From positions 1 to 25,701 of the forward strand of contig SFFC01000031.1 in NCBI GenBank assembly GCA_004556985.1: a stretch of DNA of 25,701 nucleotides, written 5' to 3'. The notes under the pieces are model-generated. The model was not told the origin of the DNA. It was given only the letters and a program-made list of their open reading frames with translations, and did not search any database. Below are positions 14,562 to 22,624 of this stretch, one piece after another. Numbering within the stretch: the first letter of the stretch is position 1; each line of letters opens with the position of its first letter. Source of the stretch: Clostridiales bacterium. Lineage in GTDB: Bacteria; Bacillota; Clostridia; Christensenellales; Aristaeellaceae. The translations under genes and the position numbers were made by a program.

Positions 14562-14993
14562 TCAGGCTTCTGTCAGGGGCTTTGAGACGGAGACGATTCT
14601 CGGTTCCCAGCGTCCCTTCGAAAAGCGCGAATCGAGCACGCGCATCAGCCCATAGGCCGCCGCCGTGCCCAGCACGGCGCACAGCGCCATCAGCAGCTCC
14701 GAATTGATCGCCGTCACGGCGCCGCGAAGCAGCCATCCGATGAACAGCCCACCCAGAAAGCCCGCCAGCGGAATCAGATAGGCCGTCGCGGACATCGCCA
14801 CGACGTTCGAATCGTCGATTTCCACCTCGACGATATCGCCCTTTTCCGCCTTGCCGCGCAGCGTGATCGTGTGCTTGGCGCAGTCCGCGCTGCCGTGCAT
14901 GCAGTTGTGGCATTCGCCGCAGGCCTCCGGCCTGTCGAAGACGACCGTCAGCAGGTCGCCTTCCACCTTGGTGACAATTCCCTTGTTGGTCAT
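14562..14993 (-). CDS. RseC/MucC-like SoxR-reducing-system family membrane protein
   Basis: 143 residues from MTNKGIVTKVEGD, with AAAGGAG about 6 nt upstream. The N-terminal soluble part carries the family Cys cluster ACGECHNCMHGSADC (four Cys within about 15 residues). A beta segment (GDIVEVEIDDSNV) and two transmembrane helices follow (about 75-98 and 105-128). RseC in Rhodobacter/E. coli works with Rnf/Rsx to keep SoxR reduced; in Clostridia related proteins occur with Rnf genes or alone. No rnf genes are in this window, so the partner is unknown. The adjacent trxA supports a redox role, but this is inference. Confidence 0.82.
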   Translation of the reverse strand: MTNKGIVTKVEGDLLTVVFDRPEACGECHNCMHGSADCAKHTITLRGKAEKGDIVEVEIDDSNVVAMSATAYLIPLAGFLGGLFIGWLLRGAVTAINSELLMALCAVLGTAAAYGLMRVLDSRFSKGRWEPRIVSVSKPLTEA

Positions 14994-15098
14994 GTTGCCG
15001 CTCCTTTGAACCCCTCTGCACAGGATGCGCATCGCGGCGCCCTTTCAAACGCCCGCTCGCGTTTTCCCATGCCCGTTGCCCCGGTCATGCAGGGCCAG

Positions 15099-16361
15099 TT
15101 ATTCGAAGACCTTTTCAAACCGGCTGTAGCCCTCGGCCTCCAGCAGCTCGATCTGGTGCTTGATGTTTTTGCTCATCGGCAGCACGGTGACGATCGCGCC
15201 GTCCTTGCGCATCTTCTGCGCCTGCTCAAGCACCTCGATCTTGCGGCTCTGCGGCACGCGATTGCCGATCAGGAAGGCCGTCGGCTCGCCGGGGAGCCTG
15301 TAGCTGCCCGCCATGTGGTCCTTGAGAATCGTGACGATGCGCTCAAAGCCGATGGAGAAGCCGCTCGCGCAGACCTCCTGCCCGCTGAACTTGCCGATCA
15401 TCTTGTCGTAGCGGCCGCCGCCCGCGATGGAGAAGTTGTAGCCGTCGATCGTGACCTCGAAGATCGGGCCGGTGTAGTAGCCCATGCCGCGCACGAGCGT
15501 CGGGTCGAAGACGATCTTGACGCCCGGCGCGAGCATCGGCTTGACGCAGGAGAGGATCTCGGAGAGATTCGCCATCGCCTTTTCTGGGCGCTGCTCCTGC
15601 GGGATGCCCTCGCAGAATTCCTCGACGCTGATCCCCTCGCGCACGGCGCGATAGACCGCCAGATAACGCGCGACCGCCTCCGCGTCGTAGCCGCTTTCCA
15701 GCAGCTCGCGTTCGATGCCGTCCAGGCCGATCTTGTCAAACTTGTCAAGGGAAATCAGCACGGAGCCGATCTGCTCCTCCGTAAAGCCTGCCGCCAGCGC
15801 CACAGCGCCGAGGATCTGCCGGTCGTTGATGTGGACGGTGAAATCGGTCAGGCCGATCTCGCCGAGAATCTTGGTGATCATCGCGGAGGTCGCGGAGATC
15901 AGCTCGATCTCGGCCAGGCTGCTATCGTCGCCGAGGATGTCGATGTCGCACTGCGTGAACTGGCGGAAGCGGCCCTTCTGCGGGTTGTCCGCGCGCCAGA
16001 CATTGCCCAGCTGCATCGCCTTGAACGGAGAGGGCAGCTTCTCCTTGTTGTTAGCGTAGTAGCGCGCCAGCGGCAGCGTCAGATCGTAGCGCAGGCCGTT
16101 GTCGGCCAGCTCACCGTCGCCCTTCTCCAGCGCGCGCTGCAGCTCCGCGCCGCGCTTCATGACCTTGAAGATCAGCTTCTCGTTGTCGCCGCCCTGCTTG
16201 GAGGTCAGGTTCTCGATGTGCTCCATCACGGGCGTCTCGATCTGCATGAAGCCGTAGGCGGCATAGCTCTCCTTGATCATGCCCAGCACATGCTCGCGCA
16301 GGCGCATGTCGGAGGGGAGCATATCGCACATGCCCTTGACGGGCGTCTTGATAAATTTCAT
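15099..16361 (-). CDS. hisS: Histidine-tRNA ligase
   Basis: 420 residues, normal for bacterial HisRS. Class II motif 1 is around residues 38-52 (MQIETPVMEHIENL). RYDLTLPLARY is at 91-101 and motif 2 FRQFTQCDIDILG follows from 132. The HisA-type loop GMGYYTGPIFEV and GGGRYDKM are present, then motif 3 ASGFSIGFERI. The C-terminal anticodon domain (FLIGNRVPQSRKIEV...) is on the short side. It charges tRNA-His. The start has AAGGAAG about 9 nt upstream. The 77-nt gap after ftsK is too short for a T-box; it holds a 12-bp GC palindrome (16396-16407), so transcription from the ftsK promoter is likely. Confidence 0.97.
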   Translation of the reverse strand: MKFIKTPVKGMCDMLPSDMRLREHVLGMIKESYAAYGFMQIETPVMEHIENLTSKQGGDNEKLIFKVMKRGAELQRALEKGDGELADNGLRYDLTLPLARYYANNKEKLPSPFKAMQLGNVWRADNPQKGRFRQFTQCDIDILGDDSSLAEIELISATSAMITKILGEIGLTDFTVHINDRQILGAVALAAGFTEEQIGSVLISLDKFDKIGLDGIERELLESGYDAEAVARYLAVYRAVREGISVEEFCEGIPQEQRPEKAMANLSEILSCVKPMLAPGVKIVFDPTLVRGMGYYTGPIFEVTIDGYNFSIAGGGRYDKMIGKFSGQEVCASGFSIGFERIVTILKDHMAGSYRLPGEPTAFLIGNRVPQSRKIEVLEQAQKMRKDGAIVTVLPMSKNIKHQIELLEAEGYSRFEKVFE

Positions 16362-16438
16362 CGTCTTCTTCCTTTCATAGGCAGCCTGCGCGCAAGGGCG
16401 GCCGCCCGGTCATCCGGTGCAATCTCATGTATTCGCGG

Positions 16439-19400
16439 TCATTCCTGATTTTCCTGCATCCTGCGCCATTCCTCGCGCGAGATCAGCACGGTTCTCGGCT
16501 TCGTCGGCCCCTCGGCCTCGGCCGTGATGCCGCGCAGGGTCATCTCGTCGACCAGCCTGCCCGCGCGCGCGTAGCCCACGCGCAGCCGACGCTGGAGCAT
16601 GCTGATGGAGACCTGGCCCGCCTCCACGGCGAGCTCGATCGCCTTGTTCAGCATCTCGTCGACCTGCTCGCCGCTCTGCGGCGCGTCGCCCGAGGCGGCC
16701 TTCTCCTCCTCCGCGGCACTGTTGAGCTGCTCGATGACCTCCTCGCTGTAGTCGGCGCTGTGCTGCCCGCGGACGTATTCGACAATCCGCTGCACCTCGT
16801 CGTCGCTGACGAAGCAGCCCTGCACGCGCGTCGGCTTGCCCGCGCCCTGCGGGGCGTAGAGCATGTCGCCCTTGCCCAGCAGCTTTTCCGCGCCGCCGGA
16901 ATCGAGAATCGTCCGGCTGTCGATCTGGCTGGAGACCGCGAACGCGATGCGGCTGGGGATGTTCGCCTTGATGACGCCCGTGATGACGTTGACGGACGGG
17001 CGCTGCGTCGCGATGACCAGATGGATGCCCGCCGCGCGCGCCAGCTGGGCCAGGCGGCAGATCGATTCCTCGACCTCGCCAGGCGCGACCATCATTAGAT
17101 CGGCCAACTCGTCGATGATGACGATGATCTTGCTCATCGGCTCCTCGTCCGGGCCGATGGCGTTGTTGTAGCCGCGGATGTCGCGCACACCCATCGTCTC
17201 AAAGCGCTTGTAGCGGTGCTCCATCTCCACCACGGCCCAGGAGAGCGCCGCGGAGGCCTTCTTGGGATCCGTCACCACCGGAATCAGCAGGTGCGGAATG
17301 CCGTTGTAGACGGACAGCTCCACGACCTTCGGGTCGATCAGGATGAGGCGCACCTCCCTGGGCGACGCACGATAGATGATCGAGTTGATGATCGTGTTGA
17401 TGCACACGGATTTGCCCGATCCCGTCGCGCCGGCGATGAGCACATGCGGCATCTTCGCCATGTCCGCGACGACCGGCGCGCCGGAAATGCCCTTGCCCAG
17501 CGCGACCGCCGTCGGCGACTTCTCGCGCGTCATCTCTGGGCTCTCCAGCACGTCGCGCAGCGAGACCGTCTCGATCTTTTCGTTCGGGATCTCGATGCCC
17601 ACGGCAGGCTTGCCGGGAATCGGCGCCTCGATGCGCACGCCGTCGGAGGCCATGTTCAGCGCGATGTCGTCGACCAGACCGACGATGCGCGAGACCTTGA
17701 CGCCCGGCGCGGGCTGAAGCTCGTAGCGCGTGATCGCCGGGCCGTGGGTGACATGCGTCAGCTTGGCCTGCACGCCAAAGCTCTCCAGCGTTTCCAGCAG
17801 CTTGCGCGCGCCAGCCTCGTCCTTGGCGCGCTGGTTCGGGTCCTGATGGCTCCCAGAACGGTCGAGCAGGTCGATCGGCGGGTAGGCGTATTCCTCCTTG
17901 GGCGCGATGGGCGCCTCGTGCGCGTCCTTCTTCGGCATGACCATCGGCGTGCCGTCCATGCGCGTGCCGCGCAGCTGCACGGCGGGCGCGTCGCTTTGCC
18001 GTTCCTGCGCCGCCAGGACGTTCTGCCCCTTCGGCGCGGTTCTCGCCTCGTGCTCGGCCTGGGCGGCGGCGACCTGCTCGGCAAAACTCATGGGTCTGGC
18101 CGCGTCGCTCGACCGGGGCGCGGGCCGCCAGCTCGCCGGAATGCTGGAAGGCACATGCGTCTCCTCCGCCCCGTCGGACGCCTCCGCCTGCCAGGCAGCG
18201 GCGCTCCGCGGAGAAGCCTCCGTCTGCGTGGCATCCGTCTCCTGCGGCGCGGAAGAGCCGTCCCAGGCAGCCTCCTGCTCGTCATCCGGCGCGTATTCCA
18301 TCTGCGCGTATCCGTCCGCCGCTTCGGGCGCATACGCTGCCTGTGCCGCTTCGATGGACGCATCCGGCTGTGCGGTTCCGTCCGGCGCGTATGCCTCCTG
18401 CGCATATCCGCCCGCCGACTCCTCCTCCGGCACAGCTTCCGCCGCAGGCTGCGCGGGAGCCTCCTCCTGCGGATAGCCGGAGTACGTCACGTGGTTCATG
18501 CCGTAGAGAAAGGCGTCCTCCGCCTCCTTGAGGGTGAAGCTGGCGCGCCGTCTCGCGCTGCGCGGCTCCTGGCGCTCGTCGATGCTCTCCCGCGCGAATT
18601 CGTCGTCCCGCTCGATGTAGAGCGTCGCCGGGCCCGTGCTCCTTGCCGCGGGCCGGACCGGGCGCGCCGCCTGGGCGACTGTCTCGAAAAACGGCTCAGC
18701 CGGCTCTTGCGGCTCCGCGCGCACGACCTCGAGCTTCGGCTTTGCCTTGCGCCTCGTCCTGCGCGTTTCCTCCGCCGGTTGCATCTGAGCCGGCGGCTCG
18801 GTCTCCGTCTCCTCCGGCTGTGCCGCCGGCTCAGCGCTCCGGCCTGCGCGGCGGATGGCGCCCACCTGCCGGGCCTCCTCGGCCAGGCGATCCTCGCGGC
18901 TCTGGGACATCGGGTTCTCCCGCGCCGCGGCCTGCCGCTCGCGCTCCTCGCGCTTCTTCTGGCGCTGCTCGGCGAGCTCCGCCTCGCGCGCGAGCGCCTC
19001 CTCCTCCTGTGCGGCGCGCAGGGCTTCCTTCTCCTCCCGTCGCTCGCGGCGCTCCACGCGCAGGTCGTCGAGCCATCCGGAGACCGCCATGCCGACATGC
19101 CCGAAGGACACGCCGGTCAGCAGCATCAGCACGAGCGCCAGCGCGAAGGTCAGCACGATCACGCTTCCCCACACGTCCAGCGCCGTGTACAGCGGCCAGG
19201 CCAGCAGAGCGCCGATCAGCCCGCCGCCCTTGCAGTCAAGCGATGCGCTCACATAGGAGCGCGCCAGGAAGCTGCCGTAGCCGAGCGCCTTGCCGTCCGC
19301 CAGCACGGCGTTGCTGACCGCTCTCACCTGGAACAGCTGCAGCATCGCCTCCACCAGCAGAAACACGATCGCCCCGCAGATCAGCGGCCGCGCGCTCATG

Positions 19401-19690
19401 CGCTTTTCCGAGAAGAACACGAGCGTCACGCCCGCCCAGCAGACGACCAGCGGCAGCAGCAGGCAGAGCGTGCCGCCCAGCCCGCGCACGACGAGCATGC
19501 ACTGGTTGAGAAAGCCACCGCCCGACGGGATGAATTGGCAGGCCAGCGCCAGCAGGCCCAGGCACAGCACAATGATGCCGATGACGCCGCGCGGCTCTGC
19601 CCCCTTCTGCTTTTTCCGGGCCGCCGTGCCGCGCTTGCCGCTGACCGTCCTCTTCTTTTTGCTGCTCTTTGACGCCGTCTTTTTGGCCAT
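16439..19690 (-). CDS. ftsK: FtsK/SpoIIIE-type DNA translocase
   Basis: 1083 residues, longer than SpoIIIE (about 790) because of its linker. A Lys-rich N-terminus and four transmembrane helices fill about residues 35-200. A linker of about 400 residues is Ala/Glu/Pro/Arg-rich, with a coiled-coil-like charged start (EREERQ-type) and imperfect YAPD/YAPE repeats. The motor follows, with Walker A GATGSGKS at 754-761, Walker B IIVIIDELAD at about 856-865 and IATQRPSVNVITG. A C-terminal gamma winged helix (about 1012-1070; SISMLQRRLRVGYARAGRL) reads orienting DNA sequences. It pumps DNA through the division or sporulation septum. The start has GGGGGAGG upstream. Its promoter and a 5' stem-loop lie in the 130-nt leader. 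Confidence 0.96.
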   Translation of the reverse strand: MAKKTASKSSKKKRTVSGKRGTAARKKQKGAEPRGVIGIIVLCLGLLALACQFIPSGGGFLNQCMLVVRGLGGTLCLLLPLVVCWAGVTLVFFSEKRMSARPLICGAIVFLLVEAMLQLFQVRAVSNAVLADGKALGYGSFLARSYVSASLDCKGGGLIGALLAWPLYTALDVWGSVIVLTFALALVLMLLTGVSFGHVGMAVSGWLDDLRVERRERREEKEALRAAQEEEALAREAELAEQRQKKREERERQAAARENPMSQSREDRLAEEARQVGAIRRAGRSAEPAAQPEETETEPPAQMQPAEETRRTRRKAKPKLEVVRAEPQEPAEPFFETVAQAARPVRPAARSTGPATLYIERDDEFARESIDERQEPRSARRRASFTLKEAEDAFLYGMNHVTYSGYPQEEAPAQPAAEAVPEEESAGGYAQEAYAPDGTAQPDASIEAAQAAYAPEAADGYAQMEYAPDDEQEAAWDGSSAPQETDATQTEASPRSAAAWQAEASDGAEETHVPSSIPASWRPAPRSSDAARPMSFAEQVAAAQAEHEARTAPKGQNVLAAQERQSDAPAVQLRGTRMDGTPMVMPKKDAHEAPIAPKEEYAYPPIDLLDRSGSHQDPNQRAKDEAGARKLLETLESFGVQAKLTHVTHGPAITRYELQPAPGVKVSRIVGLVDDIALNMASDGVRIEAPIPGKPAVGIEIPNEKIETVSLRDVLESPEMTREKSPTAVALGKGISGAPVVADMAKMPHVLIAGATGSGKSVCINTIINSIIYRASPREVRLILIDPKVVELSVYNGIPHLLIPVVTDPKKASAALSWAVVEMEHRYKRFETMGVRDIRGYNNAIGPDEEPMSKIIVIIDELADLMMVAPGEVEESICRLAQLARAAGIHLVIATQRPSVNVITGVIKANIPSRIAFAVSSQIDSRTILDSGGAEKLLGKGDMLYAPQGAGKPTRVQGCFVSDDEVQRIVEYVRGQHSADYSEEVIEQLNSAAEEEKAASGDAPQSGEQVDEMLNKAIELAVEAGQVSISMLQRRLRVGYARAGRLVDEMTLRGITAEAEGPTKPRTVLISREEWRRMQENQE

Positions 19691-19780
19691 CGGCCTATCC
19701 TCCCCCGGAGCGCGGGCCGCCGCCGGCGCTCCTCTATCCGTTGATACAGTATTGTATGAATCTGCGTATAAAACAATCCA

Positions 19781-19796
19781 CCCGACCGAAGTCAGG
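19781..19796 (-). promoter_or_regulatory. UUCG-capped stem-loop at the predicted 5' end of the ftsK mRNA
   Basis: On the minus strand CCTGAC-TTCG-GTCGGG forms a 6-bp stem (one U-G) with the very stable C(UUCG)G tetraloop. It begins at the transcription start predicted from the promoter at 19803-19831. It may protect the mRNA 5' end. A weak terminator for the preceding gene is less likely, because only a broken T-run follows. Confidence 0.5.
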
Positions 19797-19802
19797 CAGA
19801 TT

Positions 19803-19831
19803 ATTCTATCACAATTTCAAAAATCAGTAAA
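19803..19831 (-). promoter_or_regulatory. Extended -10 promoter of ftsK
   Basis: On the minus strand TTTACT (19831-19826), a 17-nt spacer and TGATAGAAT give an extended -10 (TGn plus TAGAAT, 19808-19803). The -35 lies across the stop codon of the preceding gene. The predicted start is near 19796. Confidence 0.6.
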
Positions 19832-21044
19832 GCCCCTCGGGCATCGTGTCATGCAGGATCATGCAGCTGAGCACGCCCAGCGCGTCCAGATGCGCCTCGA
19901 GCACGACATCTCCCACCTTGTAAAACAGGCTTTCCCCGGGCTCAAGCATCGCGTCCGCCGCGTCCCCGCTGTCATAATTCCTGAATGCGGAGGGCTCGCC
20001 CAGCAGCGCCAGCACATCCTCGCGCAGCGACGTGCCGGTCTCCAGGCCATACATGGAGATGCGCGCGCAACGGATCGCGGAAACCGGCGTATCCACCTCG
20101 GCCGTCTCGGCGTATTTGGGAATCTCGACCGCAAAGCCGCGCAGCTGCGGCTCCTCAAAGAGATAGACCTTGGCGCTGTCCGTATAATCCGGGTCGCAGA
20201 GCAGCGTCAGTTTGCCAAGCACATCGCCAAGCCGGTCACCGACCGCCGCCGCGCCCATCACACCGGGGAAGCGGCCCTCGGAGAGCTGATCAATGAGCGC
20301 ATGCTCATCCGCCGCCTGCGCGCGGGAGAGCGCGTAAACAGGGCTCTCCTCGCCAATCCACTGCGCGATTTCAAACCAGGCAAAGTGAACGGCGCCGCTC
20401 TTCCCCCCGAAATAGCGGTAGCGCTCCTCGGGATAGTAGACCGTCAGCCCGCTTTCGTCAAAGGAGAAGCAGTCCCTGGGCATCGGCAGCAGGTCGGCAT
20501 ACTCCATATAGTCGCTCAGCCCGCCGACAATTTCCTCGTCGATGATCGCCTCCATGCGCGAGACAGCCGCCTCAGGGTCGTCAAACAGCGCATCAAAGCC
20601 GATCTCCCCGCCGGTTGCAAGATCGAGCGAGAGGGCCCTGACCGAGCAGCCATCCAGCCCGCCAGCCTGCGTGCCCTCCCAAAGCAACGCGATGGACGCG
20701 AGCTTCCCGTCGTCATAGACGCGCGCCGTCTGCTTGATCTGCGCGCCCGCCCTCTGGCTGACCTGCATCGCCTCATCGACGCCCAGCCGCTCCCGGATCA
20801 GCGCGTTGAGCGCAGTCATCTGCTCGCCCGCCGCGTCCGCCCCTGCGTTCTCTGCGGTCTGCGCCGCCTCAAGCACGGCGCTTGGCAGCTCAAGATGGCT
20901 CCCGCTCGCCTCCGTCACGTCCACGGAAATCGAAATGCCCTCCGGCAGCAGCGCCTGTGCCGCGCTCTCCTCCTCGCCCGCCGCGCAGACGGGCAGCGCC
21001 AGCGCCAGCGCGCAGGCCGCGAGCATTGCTTTTTTCATCATCAT
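19824..21044 (-). CDS. Secreted protein of unknown function, DUF3298/RsiV-like layout
   Basis: 406 residues from the first of three consecutive ATGs (GAGGTGAGG upstream). It has a clear signal peptide (KKAMLAACALALALPVCAAG, cleavage about residue 22). The segment about residues 130-235 resembles the DUF3298 pattern: SLDLATGGEIGFDALFDDPEA, then FSFDESGLTVYYPEERY, then a hydrophobic end FAWFEIAQWI. The C-terminal half (about 260-406) has a separate beta-rich region (GDRLGDVLGKLTLLCDPDYTD) repeated loosely near 365-400 (LREDVLALLGEPSAFRNYDSGD). That is reminiscent of SmpA/copper-amine-oxidase-type stalk repeats, but I do not recognise it firmly. Monocistronic, with its own promoter, after dpaB. 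Function unknown. Confidence 0.8.
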   Translation of the reverse strand: MMMKKAMLAACALALALPVCAAGEEESAAQALLPEGISISVDVTEASGSHLELPSAVLEAAQTAENAGADAAGEQMTALNALIRERLGVDEAMQVSQRAGAQIKQTARVYDDGKLASIALLWEGTQAGGLDGCSVRALSLDLATGGEIGFDALFDDPEAAVSRMEAIIDEEIVGGLSDYMEYADLLPMPRDCFSFDESGLTVYYPEERYRYFGGKSGAVHFAWFEIAQWIGEESPVYALSRAQAADEHALIDQLSEGRFPGVMGAAAVGDRLGDVLGKLTLLCDPDYTDSAKVYLFEEPQLRGFAVEIPKYAETAEVDTPVSAIRCARISMYGLETGTSLREDVLALLGEPSAFRNYDSGDAADAMLEPGESLFYKVGDVVLEAHLDALGVLSCMILHDTMPEGLY

Positions 21045-21066
21045 ATCGCCTCACCTCATCCCGTTT

Positions 21067-21095
21067 ATCATAGAGAAAAAAACGCTTGATGTCAA
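21067..21095 (-). promoter_or_regulatory. Consensus promoter of the secreted-protein gene
   Basis: On the minus strand TTGACA (21095-21090), a 17-nt spacer and TATGAT (21072-21067) form a strong sigma-A promoter about 23 nt before the start codon. The leader is short. The -35 box is part of a terminator stem (next entry). Confidence 0.88.
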
Positions 21096-21120
21096 GAAGA
21101 CGGAGGACATCGGCGTTTTC
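21076..21120 (-). terminator. Terminator after dpaB, containing the next gene's -35 box
   Basis: On the minus strand GAAAACGC (21120-21113) pairs with GCGTTTTT (21085-21078), and GATGTC (21111-21106) pairs with GACATC (21093-21088), across a small internal loop and a 12-nt loop. A run of seven T (21082-21076) follows. The 3' arm includes TTGACA of the downstream promoter. Confidence 0.72.
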
Positions 21121-21143
21121 TTCCCGTTTTTCCCGCGTTTTTC

Positions 21144-21725
21144 TCAGAAAATCAGCGGCTGAAGCTGCTTTTCCTGAAGCGCCGCCCGCGCGGCCGGGAG
21201 CAGCTTTTCAAAGTCCGCGACGCAGCTCGTGGGCTTTGCATGCCAGTCATCCTGCTCAAACGGCACGAAGAACACGCCCCTGCGCCCCATCAACAGGCCT
21301 ATGCTGGCCGCCGAGCCGTCGAGCGCGTCGTTGGTCGATACAGCGATGAGCACGGGCCGCCCGTTGCGCCGGTGGCTCTTGAAGGCGAGCGTCGGCGCCG
21401 TGTCGTAGATGCCGCAGGCCAGCTTGCCCAGCGTGTTGCCCGTGCAGGGCGCGATGATCAGCAGATCGAGCAGCTTCTTTGGCCCGATCGGCTCCGCCTG
21501 CGCGATCGTATGGACGACGCTGTGCCCGGAAAGCTCCTCCGCCTGGCGCACCCAGTCCGCCGCGCGGCCAAAGCGCGTGTCCGTCGAATAGGCGTTCTCC
21601 GACATGATCGGCGTGATCGCATAGCCCTCCTGCGCCAGCAGGCGCATCTGCGCAAAGGCCCTGGAAAACGTGCAGAACGATCCCGTGACGGCAAACCCGA
21701 TCGAAAGGCGCTCATGCTCCGCCAT
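21144..21725 (-). CDS. dpaB: Dipicolinate synthase subunit B
   Basis: 193 residues, flavoprotein-like fold as in SpoVFB. Family motifs: SIGFAVTGSFCTF at the N-terminus, NAYSTDTRFG, PIGPKKLLDLLIIAPCTGNTLGKLA, VLIAVSTNDALDG and the end LQEKQLQPLIF. With DpaA it makes dipicolinic acid from the lysine-pathway intermediate in the mother cell, for deposition in the spore core. It overlaps dpaA by 14 nt and has GGGAGG about 8 nt upstream of its ATG. It is strong evidence for sporulation, since many Clostridium species lack dpaAB and use an Etf-based route. It is followed by a terminator. Confidence 0.95.
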   Translation of the reverse strand: MAEHERLSIGFAVTGSFCTFSRAFAQMRLLAQEGYAITPIMSENAYSTDTRFGRAADWVRQAEELSGHSVVHTIAQAEPIGPKKLLDLLIIAPCTGNTLGKLACGIYDTAPTLAFKSHRRNGRPVLIAVSTNDALDGSAASIGLLMGRRGVFFVPFEQDDWHAKPTSCVADFEKLLPAARAALQEKQLQPLIF

Positions 21726-22539
21726 GCTGCTTTCCTCCCTGCTCCGCGTTCATCGCGCACTCGAGCGCCTCAAACAGCGCCGCGCCCGCGTCCACCGGCG
21801 CAAAGCGCCCGGGCAGCCCGCTCTCGATCGCCATGGGCACGCCCAGCCGCTGCGCGAGTTCCGGGTCGGCGCCGTAGGGCGCGCTCGCCAGCTCGATCAG
21901 CTGCGCATGGCCCGCAAGCGCTGAAAGCGCCTCCTCGCCCAGCACGCGCGCCGGCACGGTGTTGAAGACAAGCTCCGCCTGCGCGCAAGCCGCTGTCAGC
22001 GCATGCATCGGCACGGGATGCGCGCCCATGTCATGCGCCAGGCGCATCTGCGCCTCGCTGCGCGCGCAGACGACAACAAACGCCTCCATCGCCGTGAGCC
22101 GCGCGGCCAGCGCGCGCCCGATCCGCCCAAAGCCCGTCACCAGGCAGCTTCGCCCGGCCAGCGCGCGCCCCGTCTTCGCGTGGGCCGCAAAGAGCGCGCC
22201 CTCAGCCGTCAGTACCGCGTTTTTGAGCAGAAACGTCTCGTCCCTGCCCGGGAGCACGGCCATGCCCGCCTGCGGCACCTCCTGCGCGCGCACGTCGTTG
22301 CCGATCAGCGCCGCGCGGCAGACCGGAATCGCCGAAAGTGTCTGCGCCCGGCCGAGTTCGCCGCCCAGCAGTGTCTCTTTCTCAAAGCTCCTCGGCCAGG
22401 GCAGCAGCACGGCGTCCGCCCCGACCGGATCCTGCGCCTCCTCCCTCGTGCGGACATGGAGCGTCTCCCAGCCCCTTGCCCTCGCCGCAGCCAGCGCGCC
22501 GCTCATCCTCTCATCCCCGCCAAAGGCAATCAACCGCAT
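21712..22539 (-). CDS. dpaA: Dipicolinate synthase subunit A
   Basis: 275 residues, slightly short for SpoVFA (about 290-300). The Rossmann NAD(P)-binding motif VTGFGRIGRALAARL is at residues 134-148. Other family stretches are GADAVLLPWPRSF, LKNAVLTAEGAL, ELVFNTVPARVL and IELASAPYGAD. It is the dehydrogenase partner of DpaB. The start has GGGAGGGGG 7 nt upstream. The 85-nt gap before it contains the mscL terminator. No clear sigma-A promoter is seen; two CATACCC motifs there resemble part of a sigma-K -10 but are not enough to call. Mother-cell expression is expected from the family, not shown. Confidence 0.94.
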   Translation of the reverse strand: MRLIAFGGDERMSGALAAARARGWETLHVRTREEAQDPVGADAVLLPWPRSFEKETLLGGELGRAQTLSAIPVCRAALIGNDVRAQEVPQAGMAVLPGRDETFLLKNAVLTAEGALFAAHAKTGRALAGRSCLVTGFGRIGRALAARLTAMEAFVVVCARSEAQMRLAHDMGAHPVPMHALTAACAQAELVFNTVPARVLGEEALSALAGHAQLIELASAPYGADPELAQRLGVPMAIESGLPGRFAPVDAGAALFEALECAMNAEQGGKQHGGA

Positions 22540-22591
22540 CGCTCAACCCCCTCCCGGCGAGGGTATGCGCCGAAAAGGGCGGGTATGACAA

Positions 22592-22614
22592 AGGGCGGCC
22601 GCCTGGGCCGCCCT
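22592..22614 (-). terminator. GC-rich hairpin after mscL, probable terminator
   Basis: On the minus strand AGGGCGGCC pairs perfectly with GGCCGCCCT (9 bp) around a 5-nt loop, starting 11 nt after the mscL stop. Only TTTG follows, so termination may be partial. Confidence 0.5.
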
Positions 22615-22624
22615 GAACGGGAAT

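Noticed and set aside
15024..15073. Palindrome GATGCGCATC and an AAACGC/GCGTTT hairpin between hisS and rseC
   Set aside because: No T-run on the minus strand and no conserved regulatory context; probably incidental.
16396..16407. Recurrent GCGGCCGC palindromes in intergenic hairpins (also near 5-12 and 22595-22602)
   Set aside because: At this GC content about three such 8-mers are expected by chance in a window of this size, and each is part of an ordinary GC-rich hairpin.
16362..16438. T-box riboswitch before hisS
   Set aside because: The gap is only 77 nt and lacks the conserved T-box sequence; hisS appears to be transcribed with ftsK.
17216..19672. Long plus-strand frames opposite ftsK, recD2 and rnj
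   Set aside because: Same reason: Arg/Leu/His-rich shadows of well-identified minus-strand genes.
19742..19760. Operator-like dyad ATACA-N4-TGTAT in the ftsK leader
   Set aside because: Only 5-bp arms in an AT-rich stretch, with no match to a known regulator site.
22540..22591. Sigma-K promoter before dpaA
   Set aside because: Two CATACCC stretches resemble half of the -10, but the TA end and a spaced -35 AC element could not be fitted convincingly.
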